A DNA stretch of 64,000 bases, taken from an uncultured Eubacteriales bacterium. GTDB taxonomy: Bacteria > Bacillota > Clostridia > Oscillospirales > Oscillospiraceae. The stretch lies in contig UQZR01000003.1 of the NCBI GenBank assembly GCA_900545585.1, positions 1 to 64,000 on the forward strand, in the 5' to 3' direction. Position numbers and translations under genes: made by a program. Positions within the stretch are counted from its first letter, which is position 1. Each line of letters begins with the position of its first letter. This document shows positions 7,629 to 15,809 of this stretch, piece after piece. A model generated the notes under the pieces. That model was not told where the DNA came from and made no database searches. It was given only the letters and a program-made list of their open reading frames with translations.

Positions 7629-8324
7629 ATGGCTACACATATTTTAGTCGTCGATGACGAGACTGCGATCGCAGATCTGGTGGAGGTCTATCTGAAAAAC
7701 GAAGGCTTCACCATCCACAAATTCTATAATGCCTCCGACGCCCTGGCTTGTGTGCGGACGACACGCTTGAATCTGGCGGTGCTGGATGTGATGCTGCCGG
7801 ACATGGACGGCTTTACCCTCTGCCAGCGCATCCGGGAGGACCACCTGTTCCCCATCATCATGCTCACCGCAAAGGTGGAGGATATGGACAAGATCATGGG
7901 GCTGACCTTGGGAGCGGACGACTACATCACCAAGCCCTTCAATCCTCTGGAACTGGTGGCCCGGGTCAAGACTCAGCTGCGCCGCTACACCCGGTACAAC
8001 CCCAGGGAGGGGACAGTCCAGGAGGTCACCGAATACGACTTTCGAGGCCTTCAGATCTCCAAGGCCACTCACAAGTGCGTCCTGTTCGGCGAGGAACTGG
8101 CCCTGACGCCCTTGGAATTCTCCATTCTCTGGTATCTATGTGAGCACCGGGGGAATGTGGTGTCCAGCGAGGAACTGTTTGAACATGTTTGGGGCGAGGC
8201 GTTTATGGACAGCAACAACACCGTCATGAGTCACATCGCCCGGCTACGGGAAAAGATGCACGAGCCCAGCCGAAAGCCCAAATTCATCAAGACCGTTTGG
8301 GGGGTGGGGTACACCATTGAGTAA
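7629..8324 (+). CDS. vanR: VanR-type response regulator
   Basis: 231 residues, an OmpR/PhoB-class regulator. The receiver domain has the acidic pair DD at 9-10, phospho-acceptor Asp53 (LAVLDVMLPDMDG), the conserved Thr (MLTAK) and Lys (TKPFNPLE). The C-terminal winged helix is intact (LTPLEFSILWYLCEHRGNVVSSEELFEHVWGE ... VMSHIARLREK ... KTVWGVGYTIE). In vanG/vanC-class clusters this protein activates the resistance promoter when its kinase senses vancomycin. It is followed by vanS with an 8-base overlap. The assignment to VanR rather than another PhoB-like regulator rests on the adjacent vanS, vanG, vanXY and vanT. Confidence 0.93.
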   Translation: MATHILVVDDETAIADLVEVYLKNEGFTIHKFYNASDALACVRTTRLNLAVLDVMLPDMDGFTLCQRIREDHLFPIIMLTAKVEDMDKIMGLTLGADDYITKPFNPLELVARVKTQLRRYTRYNPREGTVQEVTEYDFRGLQISKATHKCVLFGEELALTPLEFSILWYLCEHRGNVVSSEELFEHVWGEAFMDSNNTVMSHIARLREKMHEPSRKPKFIKTVWGVGYTIE

Positions 8325-9423
8325 GAAAGGAAATACCCGCAGCCGCCGGAGATCTTTGCGCATCTGGGGCGGCTACCTGCTGGTCCTCATGGCTTGGGTG
8401 GTCGCAGTGATGGCCTTGGCATTCCTGGGCTTCATCATCTGCGCCAGCATCACCTGGCAGCCCTCGCCGCTCTACGACTTCCTGAATTGGGTTCGAGACT
8501 ACATCGTTCTGGTCTGCATCGTCACAGTGCTGGCGGGCTGGGTGGTCATCAGCTTCTATTTTATCTCCAAGCCCATCAAGCAGCTGGACGTGGTGGCCAA
8601 TGCGGCAGAGCAATTATCCCGCCCCAGTGAGGAGCCCATCCAGCTGCCGGATTCCCTGGAGGACATCTCCATCCAGCTGAATCTGGCCCGGGAGCAGGCT
8701 CTCCGGGACGCCCGGGCAGCCCGGGAGGCAGAACAGCGGAAAAACGACCTAATCGTCTATCTGGCCCACGACCTGAAAACGCCCCTGACCAGCGTCATCG
8801 GCTACCTGACCCTCCTGCGGGATGAGCCTCAGATCTCCCCGGAGATCCGGGCCAGGTACACCGGCATCGCCCTGGAGAAGGCGGAGCGGCTGGAGGACCT
8901 CATCAACGAGTTCTTCGACATCACCCGCTTCAACCTCTCTCGCCTGGAGCTGGAGCGGCAGAGCGTGGACCTGACGCGGATGCTGGAGCAGGTCGCCAGC
9001 GAATTCCGCCCCATTTTCGCAGAATCGGGGCTGTCATGCAGCCTGGATCTGCCGCCCAAGCTGCACTATTCCTGTGACCCGGATAAGCTGGCAAGGGTCT
9101 TTGATAATCTCCTGCGCAACGCGTCTTATTATAGCCTGCCGGACAGCACGGTGGAAATTGCCGGACGGATAGAGGCCGGGAAAATCGTACTCACCTTCTC
9201 CAATGCGGGAAAGAACATCCCCCAGGAGAAATTGGACCGGATCTTTGAACAGTTCTTCCGTCTGGACAGCTCCCGCGCCACCCGGACAGGTGGTGCGGGC
9301 CTTGGCTTAGCCATCGCCAAGGAGATCGTGGAGCTCCACGGCGGGACCATTCGGGCGGACAGCACTGAGGATCGGATCACCTTCACCATCTGTCTTCCGT
9401 CAGACCATTCAGAAGCGCCGTAA
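8317..9423 (+). CDS. vanS: VanS-type sensor histidine kinase
   Basis: 368 residues. It starts at TTG 8317, within the end of vanR; no better start lies near, and GGGGTGGGG sits upstream. Two membrane segments near the N-terminus (GYLLVLMAWVVAVMALAFLGFIICA; YIVLVCIVTVLAGWVVISFYFI) flank a very short external loop, followed by a HAMP-like linker. The H-box is YLAHDLKTPLTSVIGY with the phospho-accepting His at about 151. The N-box (FDNLLRNASYYS), G1 (FSNAGKNIP), F and G2 (GLGLAIAKEIVELHGG) ATP-binding motifs are complete. The short external loop is typical of VanS proteins of the vanG/B/C types. Expected to phosphorylate VanR at Asp53. Confidence 0.92.
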   Translation: MSKKGNTRSRRRSLRIWGGYLLVLMAWVVAVMALAFLGFIICASITWQPSPLYDFLNWVRDYIVLVCIVTVLAGWVVISFYFISKPIKQLDVVANAAEQLSRPSEEPIQLPDSLEDISIQLNLAREQALRDARAAREAEQRKNDLIVYLAHDLKTPLTSVIGYLTLLRDEPQISPEIRARYTGIALEKAERLEDLINEFFDITRFNLSRLELERQSVDLTRMLEQVASEFRPIFAESGLSCSLDLPPKLHYSCDPDKLARVFDNLLRNASYYSLPDSTVEIAGRIEAGKIVLTFSNAGKNIPQEKLDRIFEQFFRLDSSRATRTGGAGLGLAIAKEIVELHGGTIRADSTEDRITFTICLPSDHSEAP

Positions 9424-9487
9424 GAAAATCACAAGAATTTCGCAGAAAACTTGCAAGGCATCCGTTGGTAGATAGACAAGTATGAAA

Positions 9488-9526
9488 CGCCTGGTTCTGG
9501 TACCATTTCAGTATCAGAACCAGGCG
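9488..9526 (+). terminator. Hairpin between vanS and vanG (terminator or attenuator)
   Basis: A perfect 12-bp stem, CGCCTGGTTCTG (9488-9499) and CAGAACCAGGCG (9515-9526), loop 15 bases, followed by CTTTATTTTG. It ends 28 bases before the vanG ATG. It may simply end the vanR-vanS transcript, or sit in the vanG leader and reduce read-through when not induced. Confidence 0.65.
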
Positions 9527-9554
9527 CTTTATTTTGATTAGGAGGTCTTATCCC

Positions 9555-10595
9555 ATGAAAACCATTCTCGTTCTCTTCGGCGGATGCTCCACGGAGTACG
9601 AAGTTTCTCTCCATTCCGCCTATGCGGTGCTGTCCCACATGGACCCCGCCCGCTATACTCCTTTGGCTGTGGGCATCACACGGGAGGGGCAGTGGCTCTG
9701 CTATACCGGCGACCTCTCCCGGCTGGAGGACGGTACTTGGCAGCAGGCGGCAGACTGTATCCCCTGCACCCCGCTGGTGGAACGGGAGGCCCACGCTTTA
9801 CTACTGCTGGACGGCTCCGGCCGCCGTCTCCTCTTTGACGCGGTATTCCCAGTCCTCCACGGCAAGAACGGCGAGGACGGTACGGTACAGGGACTCTTTG
9901 AACTGGCCGGGGTCCCGGTCATCGGCTGCGGGACATTGTCCAGCGCCTTGTGCATGGACAAGGACCGGGCCCACCAGCTGGCGGCTCTGGCCGGCATCCG
10001 GGTCCCCCGGAGCCACGTCTTTCATTCCAGCGATGATTTCAGCCGGATCGCCCAGGCAGCGGAGGAACTGGGATACCCGGTGTTTGTCAAGCCGGTCCGG
10101 GCCGGTTCCTCCTTCGGTATCACCAAAGTCTCCGGGCCGGAAGAGCTGCCCGCCGCCATGGAGGAGGCATTCCGCCACGACAGCGCCGTGATCCTGGAGG
10201 AGACGATCCCCGGCTTTGAGGTGGGCTGCGCGGTCATGGGCAACGAGGAACTGACCGTGGGTCTGGTGGACGAGATTGCGCTGTCGGAGGGCTTTTTCAA
10301 CTATGAGGAGAAGTACACCTTAAAGACCTCCGCCATCCACTGTCCCGCCCGCATCCCGCCGGAGAAGGCGGCAGAGATCCAGGCAGCGGCAAAAACCATT
10401 TACCGTGCCCTGGACTGCCGGGTATTCGCCCGGGTGGATCTGTTCCTCACCCCGGATGGGGAGATCGTCTTCAATGAGGTCAACACCATCCCCGGCTTCA
10501 CCGCCCACAGCCGCTACCCCAGCATGATGCAGGGCATCGGCATTTCCTTTGGGGAGCTGGTGACCCGCCTGATCGAGTTGGGGGTGGCGGGATGA
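9555..10595 (+). CDS. vanG: D-alanine--D-serine ligase, VanG/VanC class
   Basis: 346 residues. ATG at 9555 follows AGGAGGTCTTATCCC. It joins D-Ala to D-Ser to make the altered peptidoglycan terminus with low vancomycin affinity. ATP-grasp features: LFGGCSTEYEVSLHSA at the start, MDKDRAHQLAALAGI, VFVKPVRAGSSFGITKV, ILEETIPGFEVGCAVMG, VFARVDLFLTPDGEIVFNEVNTIPGFTAHSRYP. The omega-loop reads GFFNYEEKYTLKTSAIH; the EKY signature and the missing D-Lac-type His are those of D-Ser ligases, not VanA/VanB. The gene order with vanXY and vanT supports the substrate. It overlaps vanXY by ATGA. Cluster type (G versus C/E/L/N) cannot be fixed without alignment, but the vanRS-first order is that of vanG. Confidence 0.92.
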   Translation: MKTILVLFGGCSTEYEVSLHSAYAVLSHMDPARYTPLAVGITREGQWLCYTGDLSRLEDGTWQQAADCIPCTPLVEREAHALLLLDGSGRRLLFDAVFPVLHGKNGEDGTVQGLFELAGVPVIGCGTLSSALCMDKDRAHQLAALAGIRVPRSHVFHSSDDFSRIAQAAEELGYPVFVKPVRAGSSFGITKVSGPEELPAAMEEAFRHDSAVILEETIPGFEVGCAVMGNEELTVGLVDEIALSEGFFNYEEKYTLKTSAIHCPARIPPEKAAEIQAAAKTIYRALDCRVFARVDLFLTPDGEIVFNEVNTIPGFTAHSRYPSMMQGIGISFGELVTRLIELGVAG

Positions 10596-11344
10596 GAACC
10601 GTGTCGATTCCCCGGGAGCAGATTTTTCAGGGGCCGCTGGTCCTGGTCAACCGGGCGCATCCCCTGCATGAAAAAGAGCGATCTGCGCTGACCTCGGTGG
10701 ACCCGCACCACCCCGACATTCTTCTTGAAAGCCGGGCACGGCAGCTACTGTCTGCCTGTATCCAAAAGGCGGGGGGACAGCGGGAGATCGTGCCGGTGTC
10801 CGGCTGGCGGAGCCAGCAGGAACAGCAGCGGATCTGGGACGACTCCATGGCGGAGCATGGGGAGACATTTACCCGCCAGTATGTGGCCCTTCCAGGATGC
10901 AGTGAGCATCAGACCGGCCTCGCCATCGACCTGGGAAAGGCTGCCGGATACATCGACCTCATCCGGCCTGCCTTTCCCTATGACGGCGTCTGCGGAAGAT
11001 TTAGGCGTCTGGCGGCCCGGTACGGCTTTATCGAACGCTACCAGCGGGGCAAGGAGGAAGTCACCGGGATCTCGGCTGAGCCGTGGCACTTCCGCTATGT
11101 GGGGGCGCCCCACGCCCAGCTGATGGAAACCAACGGGCTGTGTCTGGAGGAGTACCGGGACTTTTTGCGGCAGGGTCCCCGGAGCGTCGCTCTGGAAAAC
11201 GGCCGCATGGCCCAGGTGTTCTATGTGCCCGCCGCCGGAGCCGTCACAGAGGTGGAAGTGCCGGAGGGCTGCTGCCAGATATCCGGCGACAATGTGGAGG
11301 GATTTATCCTGACATGGTGGGGGGATACCCATGAGAACGGCTAA
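10592..11344 (+). CDS. vanXY: VanXY bifunctional D,D-dipeptidase/D,D-carboxypeptidase
   Basis: 250 residues, ATGA overlap with the ligase gene. A VanY-family zinc peptidase that cleaves D-Ala-D-Ala dipeptide and removes terminal D-Ala from pentapeptide, clearing normal precursors. The zinc and catalytic signatures are visible: SEHQTGLAIDLG (His and Asp ligands) and AEPWHFRYVG (catalytic Glu and the third ligand His), plus the upstream VSGWRSQQEQQRIW segment. No signal peptide or membrane segment, consistent with the cytoplasmic VanXY type rather than the membrane-bound VanY. A C-terminal extension of about 60 residues after the WH motif (LALENGRMAQVFYVPAAGAV...) is present. Overlaps vanT by 14 bases, so the three genes are co-translated. 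Confidence 0.92.
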   Translation: MRTVSIPREQIFQGPLVLVNRAHPLHEKERSALTSVDPHHPDILLESRARQLLSACIQKAGGQREIVPVSGWRSQQEQQRIWDDSMAEHGETFTRQYVALPGCSEHQTGLAIDLGKAAGYIDLIRPAFPYDGVCGRFRRLAARYGFIERYQRGKEEVTGISAEPWHFRYVGAPHAQLMETNGLCLEEYRDFLRQGPRSVALENGRMAQVFYVPAAGAVTEVEVPEGCCQISGDNVEGFILTWWGDTHENG

Positions 11345-13412
11345 GAAAACCGTCCCGACTTTGGACCTCTTTCGTCTGGCGGCAGTCCTGCTGGTGGTGA
11401 TGAACCACACCTCGCCCCTGGCGGATGTGTCTGCCATGGCTGATTTCTGGCTTACCCGGGTACTGGCCCGGGTGGCAGTCCCATTCTTTCTGATGACCAC
11501 TGGGTACTTTCTGAGCCGGAATCACTGGGCTGGTGTGGGGCGGCAGCTGAAAAAGCTCTGCCTGCTCTACGGCGTCTGCATCCTTTTGTATCTGCCAGTG
11601 AATCTCTATGCCGGCAGCTTCACCGGTCCGGCGGATGTTTTGCGGAAACTGCTGGTGGACGGCACCTTCTACCACCTGTGGTATTTCCCGGCGACCATTC
11701 TGGGCATCGTCATCGCCCGGTGGCTCAGCCGGCTGGGCCTGCGGGTGGCTCTGCCTGTGGCGGCGCTACTCTATCTCATCGGTCTGGGCGGGGACAGTTA
11801 CTATGGACTGGTTTCCCAGATCCCGCTGCTTCGGACCCTTTACGACGGCATTTTTACACTGTGCGGCTATACCCGCAATGGCCTGTTCTTCGCGCCACTG
11901 TTCCTTCTGCTTGGGGCCGCCGGAAGGCGGTGGAACCAAAAGCTGTCTCTGGCGGGCTTCTTCCTCTCTCTGGCAGCCATGAGCGCCGAGGGGCTGTGGC
12001 TCCATCGCATGGATGTCCAGCGCCACGACAGCATGTACCTCGCCCTCCCCCTGTGCATAGTATGCCTTTTTTCTCTGCTGCTGGGCGGAAACAAGGGCGA
12101 GTCCAGGAAAGTCCGGGAATTTTCCACAGCCATGTATGTGCTCCATCCCCTCTGCATCGTACTGGTCCGGGGAGCGGCAAAGCTACTGGGACTGGGAGAA
12201 ATGCTCATTGAAAACAGTGTTCTCCATTTTATTGTGGTGCTGGCGCTCAGTGCGCTGCTCTCCGCCCTTTGCCTGCTGAGGCTTCAAAAGAAGCCCAGCC
12301 CCACCGCTCGGGCCTGGCGGGAGGTGGATCTGGCGGCCCTTGGGCACAACGCCCAGGTGCTGCGGAACACATTGGCCCCGGGGACAGAGCTGATGGCGGT
12401 GGTAAAGGCGGAGGCCTACGGTCACGGCGGGGCAGTGACCGCCCGCACCTTACAGCGAGCGGGCGTCCGGGCCTTTGCCGTGGCCTGCCTGGCCGAGGGG
12501 ATTGCTCTGCGAAAGGCGGGCATCCGGGGGACGATCTTGATCTTAGCTTATACCTCCCCGGAGGAAGCTCCGCTCTTGACACGATGGCATCTGACCCAGA
12601 CGGTGGCGGATATTGACCACGGGCGGGCCTTGGCAGCCAGAGGGCGGCGTGTCCATGTCCATCTGGCCCTGGACACGGGGATGCACCGGCTGGGCATCCT
12701 GGCGGAAAACCGGAAGGAGATCCTGGAGGCATTCCGGCTTCCAAACCTGGTAGTGGACGGTGTCTTTTCTCATCTATACGTCTCGGACAGCCTGGAAGCC
12801 GAAGATGTTGCCTACACCCAGGAGCAGCTGACCTTGTTCTATGATACGGTGGCCTGGCTCCGAACTGCCGGATATGATCCCGGCAAAGTTCATATCCAGT
12901 CCAGCTATGGACTTTGGAACCTCCCAGCTCAGCCCTGTGACTATGTCCGGGCTGGAATCGCACTCTATGGAGTTCGAAGCGATGATGCGCCTGTTCAGCG
13001 AAGCCTTGACCTGCGGCCGGTTCTGTCTCTCCGGGCCAGAGTGGCCAGTATCCGCACTGTGCAAGCCGGAGAGAGCGCCGGGTACGGGCGGGTCTTTCAG
13101 GCAGAGCAAGAAACCAAACTGGCGGTGGTCACCATCGGCTACGCGGACGGTCTGCCCCGGAATCTGCCTCAGCGGGGCGGCCAGGTGCTGATTCAGGGCC
13201 GGCGTTGTCCTATGGTGGGGCGGATGTGCATGGACCAGTTGCTGGTGGACGTCAGCGATCTTTCGGAGGTCGCTCCTGGCGATACAGTGACTATTATCGG
13301 CCGGGATGGCGGTCAGGTGATTCGGGCAGAGGAACTGGCTGCATGCTGTGGGACGATTACCAACGAACTGCTCTCCCGGTTAGGCATGCGGTTACCCATT
13401 GTTTCTGGTTAA
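11331..13412 (+). CDS. vanT: VanT membrane serine/alanine racemase
   Basis: 693 residues in two halves. Residues 1-320 form an acyltransferase-3-like membrane domain with about ten hydrophobic segments (LDLFRLAAVLLVVMNHTSP is its usual start), thought to import L-Ser. Residues 325-693 are a type III PLP alanine/serine racemase: REVDLAALGHNAQVLRNTL, the PLP lysine in VVKAEAYGHGG (about K359), the second catalytic Tyr region YVRAGIALYGV, and MVGRMCMDQLLVDVSD. It makes D-Ser for the ligase. Length matches VanTG/VanTC. It is the last gene; a strong hairpin follows at 13476-13517. No vanW, vanY or vanU copies are present, so the cluster is the five-gene form. Confidence 0.93.
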   Translation: MRTAKKTVPTLDLFRLAAVLLVVMNHTSPLADVSAMADFWLTRVLARVAVPFFLMTTGYFLSRNHWAGVGRQLKKLCLLYGVCILLYLPVNLYAGSFTGPADVLRKLLVDGTFYHLWYFPATILGIVIARWLSRLGLRVALPVAALLYLIGLGGDSYYGLVSQIPLLRTLYDGIFTLCGYTRNGLFFAPLFLLLGAAGRRWNQKLSLAGFFLSLAAMSAEGLWLHRMDVQRHDSMYLALPLCIVCLFSLLLGGNKGESRKVREFSTAMYVLHPLCIVLVRGAAKLLGLGEMLIENSVLHFIVVLALSALLSALCLLRLQKKPSPTARAWREVDLAALGHNAQVLRNTLAPGTELMAVVKAEAYGHGGAVTARTLQRAGVRAFAVACLAEGIALRKAGIRGTILILAYTSPEEAPLLTRWHLTQTVADIDHGRALAARGRRVHVHLALDTGMHRLGILAENRKEILEAFRLPNLVVDGVFSHLYVSDSLEAEDVAYTQEQLTLFYDTVAWLRTAGYDPGKVHIQSSYGLWNLPAQPCDYVRAGIALYGVRSDDAPVQRSLDLRPVLSLRARVASIRTVQAGESAGYGRVFQAEQETKLAVVTIGYADGLPRNLPQRGGQVLIQGRRCPMVGRMCMDQLLVDVSDLSEVAPGDTVTIIGRDGGQVIRAEELAACCGTITNELLSRLGMRLPIVSG

Positions 13413-13475
13413 AGAGCGGTAGGGAATTTTACAAAGATTCCGGTTCGGATTTCAACATGAATATACCTTTAAACA

Positions 13476-13517
13476 GGAATAGCCACCAACCACGATGAAA
13501 TGGTTGATGGCTATTCC
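13476..13517 (+). terminator. Hairpin after vanT
   Basis: A 17-bp stem (13476-13492 with 13501-13517, one G-U pair), loop 8 bases, 60 bases after the vanT stop. No T-run follows (CGTTTGG), so it may act as a processing or weak termination site. Confidence 0.55.
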
Positions 13518-13539
13518 CGTTTGGTCGACACCAAGAGAT

Positions 13540-13554
13540 TCTCTCAATCGGTTT
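13540..13554. repeat. 15-base repeat shared with the recombinase leader
   Basis: TCTCTCAATCGGTTT here is the reverse complement of 1602-1616. The two copies lie near opposite sides of the mobilisation-van element (one in the leader of the truncated recombinase). The right end of the element should be between here and the pyrG stop at 13613. Confidence 0.45.
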
Positions 13555-13612
13555 AATCTGGTGTTTTCAAGATGTCCTTATGAGGAGTCGCCCTTCGCAG
13601 CGTCCGTCTTTT

Positions 13613-15211
13613 TTACTTCTCCTGATGTTCCAGTGCCGCGGCCACGAACCCCTGGAACAGAGGATGGGGCCGGTCGGGACGGCTCTTAAACTCCGGATGG
13701 AACTGGCACCCCACATACCACGGGTGCTCCGGCAGCTCCACGATCTCCACCAGATGCCCGTCCGGCGACGTACCGGCCATGCGCAGACCCGCCGCTTCCA
13801 GCTCCGGCCGGAACTCGTTGCTGCACTCGTACCGGTGGCGGTGCCGCTCCCAGATCTCCGCCGTACCGTAGGCTTCTCTGGCGCGGGAGCCCTCCGCCAG
13901 CACGCAGGGGTACTTGCCCAGCCGCATGGTGCCGCCCTTGTCGGTGACGCCCACCTGATCGGGCATCAGGTCGATGACAGGATGGGCGGTGGTTTCGGAA
14001 AACTCGGCGCTGTGGGCGTCGGCGCAGCCTGCGGCGTGGCGGGCGAACTCGATGACCGCGATCTGCATGCCCAGGCAGATGCCGAAGTAGGGTACGCCGT
14101 TCTCCCGAGCGTACTGCGCCGCCAGGATCATGCCCTCGATGCCGCGGTCGCCGAAGCCGCCCGGCACCAGAATACCGCTGCAATCCCCCAGCACCTCGCC
14201 GATGTTCTCCGGCGTCAGGGTCTGGGAATCCACCCATTTGATGTCCACGTGGCTGTCGCAGGCAGTGCCGGCGTGGAACAGAGACTCCACCACGCTGAGA
14301 TAGGCGTCGTGCAGCTCCGTGTACTTGCCCACCAGCGCGATCTGCACCCGCTTGCGGACACCGTGGATCCTGTCTACCATAGCCTGCCAGTGGGCCATAT
14401 CCGGCACGCCGCTGCCCAGTCCCAGCTTGCGGCAAACCACGCGGCACAGCCCCGCCTTCTCCAGCAGCAGCGGTGCTTCGTACAGTGTGGACGCCGTGAC
14501 GTTGGGGATGACGCAGTCCTCCTCCACGTTGCAGAACAGGGCGATCTTCCGCCGCACGTCCTCGGTGATGGGCCCATCGGTGCGGCACACCAGCACGTCC
14601 GGCTGGATGCCCACGCTGAGAAGCTCCTTGACGGAGTGCTGGGTAGGCTTGCTCTTCAGCTCTCCGCTGCCCGGGATGGACACGATCAGCGGCACGTGGA
14701 TATACAGCACATTGTCCCGTCCCTTTTCCGCCGCCACCTGCCGGATAGCCTCCAGAAACGGCTGGCTCTCGATGTCGCCCACCGTGCCGCCGATCTCCGT
14801 GATGACCACATCGGTCTCTCCGTTGTCCATGGCGTAGACGCGGCGCTTGATCTCGTCGGTGATGTGGGGGATGATCTGCACCGTGCCCCCCAGATAGCCG
14901 CCCTGCCGCTCGCGGTTCAGCACCGCCCAGAACACCTTGCCGGAGGACACGGAGGCGTTGCCGTCCAGCGCCTCGTCCACAAACCGCTCATAGTGTCCCA
15001 GATCCAGATCCGTCTCGGCGCCGTCGTCGGTGACGAACACCTCGCCGTGCTGATAGGGGCTCATGGTGCCCGGGTCCACGTTGAAATAGGGGTCGAACTT
15101 CTGGTTGCGCACCCGCAGGCCGCACTGCTTCAGCAGCCGTCCCAGCGACGCCGCGCAGATGCCCTTGCCCAGGCCGGACACCACGCCGCCGGTCACAAAA
15201 ATGTACTTCAT
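13613..15211 (-). CDS. pyrG: CTP synthase
   Basis: 532 residues from the ATG at 15211 (MKYIFVTGGVVSGLGKGICAASLG, the family's opening), which suits the usual 530-545. It amidates UTP to CTP using glutamine. The N-terminal synthetase domain carries the P-loop-like GGVVSGLGKG and KFDPYFNVDPGTMSPYQHGEVFVTDDGAETDLDLGHYERF. The C-terminal class-I glutamine amidotransferase has the nucleophile Cys in PYFGICLGMQIAVIEFAR and the catalytic His-Glu in CQFHPEFKSRP. It is the first chromosomal gene beyond the mobile element and points toward it. A good promoter lies at 15245-15273. No internal damage. Confidence 0.97.
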   Translation of the reverse strand: MKYIFVTGGVVSGLGKGICAASLGRLLKQCGLRVRNQKFDPYFNVDPGTMSPYQHGEVFVTDDGAETDLDLGHYERFVDEALDGNASVSSGKVFWAVLNRERQGGYLGGTVQIIPHITDEIKRRVYAMDNGETDVVITEIGGTVGDIESQPFLEAIRQVAAEKGRDNVLYIHVPLIVSIPGSGELKSKPTQHSVKELLSVGIQPDVLVCRTDGPITEDVRRKIALFCNVEEDCVIPNVTASTLYEAPLLLEKAGLCRVVCRKLGLGSGVPDMAHWQAMVDRIHGVRKRVQIALVGKYTELHDAYLSVVESLFHAGTACDSHVDIKWVDSQTLTPENIGEVLGDCSGILVPGGFGDRGIEGMILAAQYARENGVPYFGICLGMQIAVIEFARHAAGCADAHSAEFSETTAHPVIDLMPDQVGVTDKGGTMRLGKYPCVLAEGSRAREAYGTAEIWERHRHRYECSNEFRPELEAAGLRMAGTSPDGHLVEIVELPEHPWYVGCQFHPEFKSRPDRPHPLFQGFVAAALEHQEK

Positions 15212-15244
15212 CCCGCCATCTCCCATTTTCAAAAATATGCTCCT

Positions 15245-15273
15245 ATCCTACGCTCCGCGAAAAGTGATGTCAA
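15245..15273 (-). promoter_or_regulatory. pyrG promoter
   Basis: On the minus strand TTGACA (15268-15273) and TAGGAT (15245-15250) are separated by 17 bases, placing the start near 15238, about 27 bases before the pyrG ATG. I see no attenuator in the short leader. Confidence 0.7.
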
Positions 15274-15379
15274 TGGTTCGATTCGTCAATATTTCGCCTG
15301 ATTTCACCGTCAAAATGTGGAATCGCGGAGAAATAGCTGCAAAGCCTCATTTTTTTCTTGCATTGGCCGCTCCATCGTG

Positions 15380-15595
15380 CTAAAGTAGAAATAGTCTCAC
15401 CCCTGCCGCCGGTGAGTACGCAGGAAAAAGCCGCCCGTTGGGCGGCTTTTCGCTTGTTCTTCTCCGGTCACGCAGGCAATGCGCGGGTGCATTTCCGGCG
15501 TATTCCGCCGCGTGGACAATGCAGCCCCGGAAGCCGTCGGTGTTCAGGGCGTTGGTATGGCGACGGCCAACGATCTCGTCAAAGCTGTACGTCAT
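15380..15595 (-). pseudogene. Remnant of a PatB/MalY-type aminotransferase
   Basis: With a good Shine-Dalgarno (AAAGGAG), the frame from 15595 begins MTYSFDEIVGRRHTNALNTDGF. This closely resembles the start of PatB/MalY cystathionine beta-lyases (typically a few residues, then FDEIIDRRGTNSLKYD). After about 25 residues the likeness ends and the frame becomes Arg- and Pro-rich. A terminator hairpin follows directly, so an internal deletion has probably removed nearly all of a 390-residue gene and left its start and terminator. A short functional peptide is possible but unlikely. Confidence 0.55.
15425..15450 (-). terminator. Terminator after the aminotransferase remnant
   Basis: AAGCCGCCC-GTT-GGGCGGCTT stem; read on the minus strand it ends in TTTTTCC. 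It lies inside the apparent tail of the remnant frame. Confidence 0.7.
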
Positions 15596-15809
15596 GAGGA
15601 TGGCTCCTTTCTCTTTTCAGCGGCGGGCCCGTGTCCCGCACGGCTTTCTATGTCGCAGCTTACCGCGAATACCGCCCTGCGGTACAGAGAAAATCCGGCT
15701 TTTTCTGAAAAAATCAAAAGTGTAGAAATTTTGTTCGCCTTTTCTTGACGGGCTCCATCGCCCAATTTATAATGAGCATCATATGCAAGAGTGCAGGGAG
15801 GCGGCAGAC

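Noticed and set aside
11331..13412. vanT as two separate genes (acyltransferase and racemase)
   Set aside because: The frame is continuous with no start signal in the middle, and the fused form is normal for VanT.
13580..15301. 573-codon plus-strand ORF across pyrG
   Set aside because: It is the antisense shadow of the GC-rich CTP synthase gene and has His/Gln/Arg-rich low-complexity sequence.
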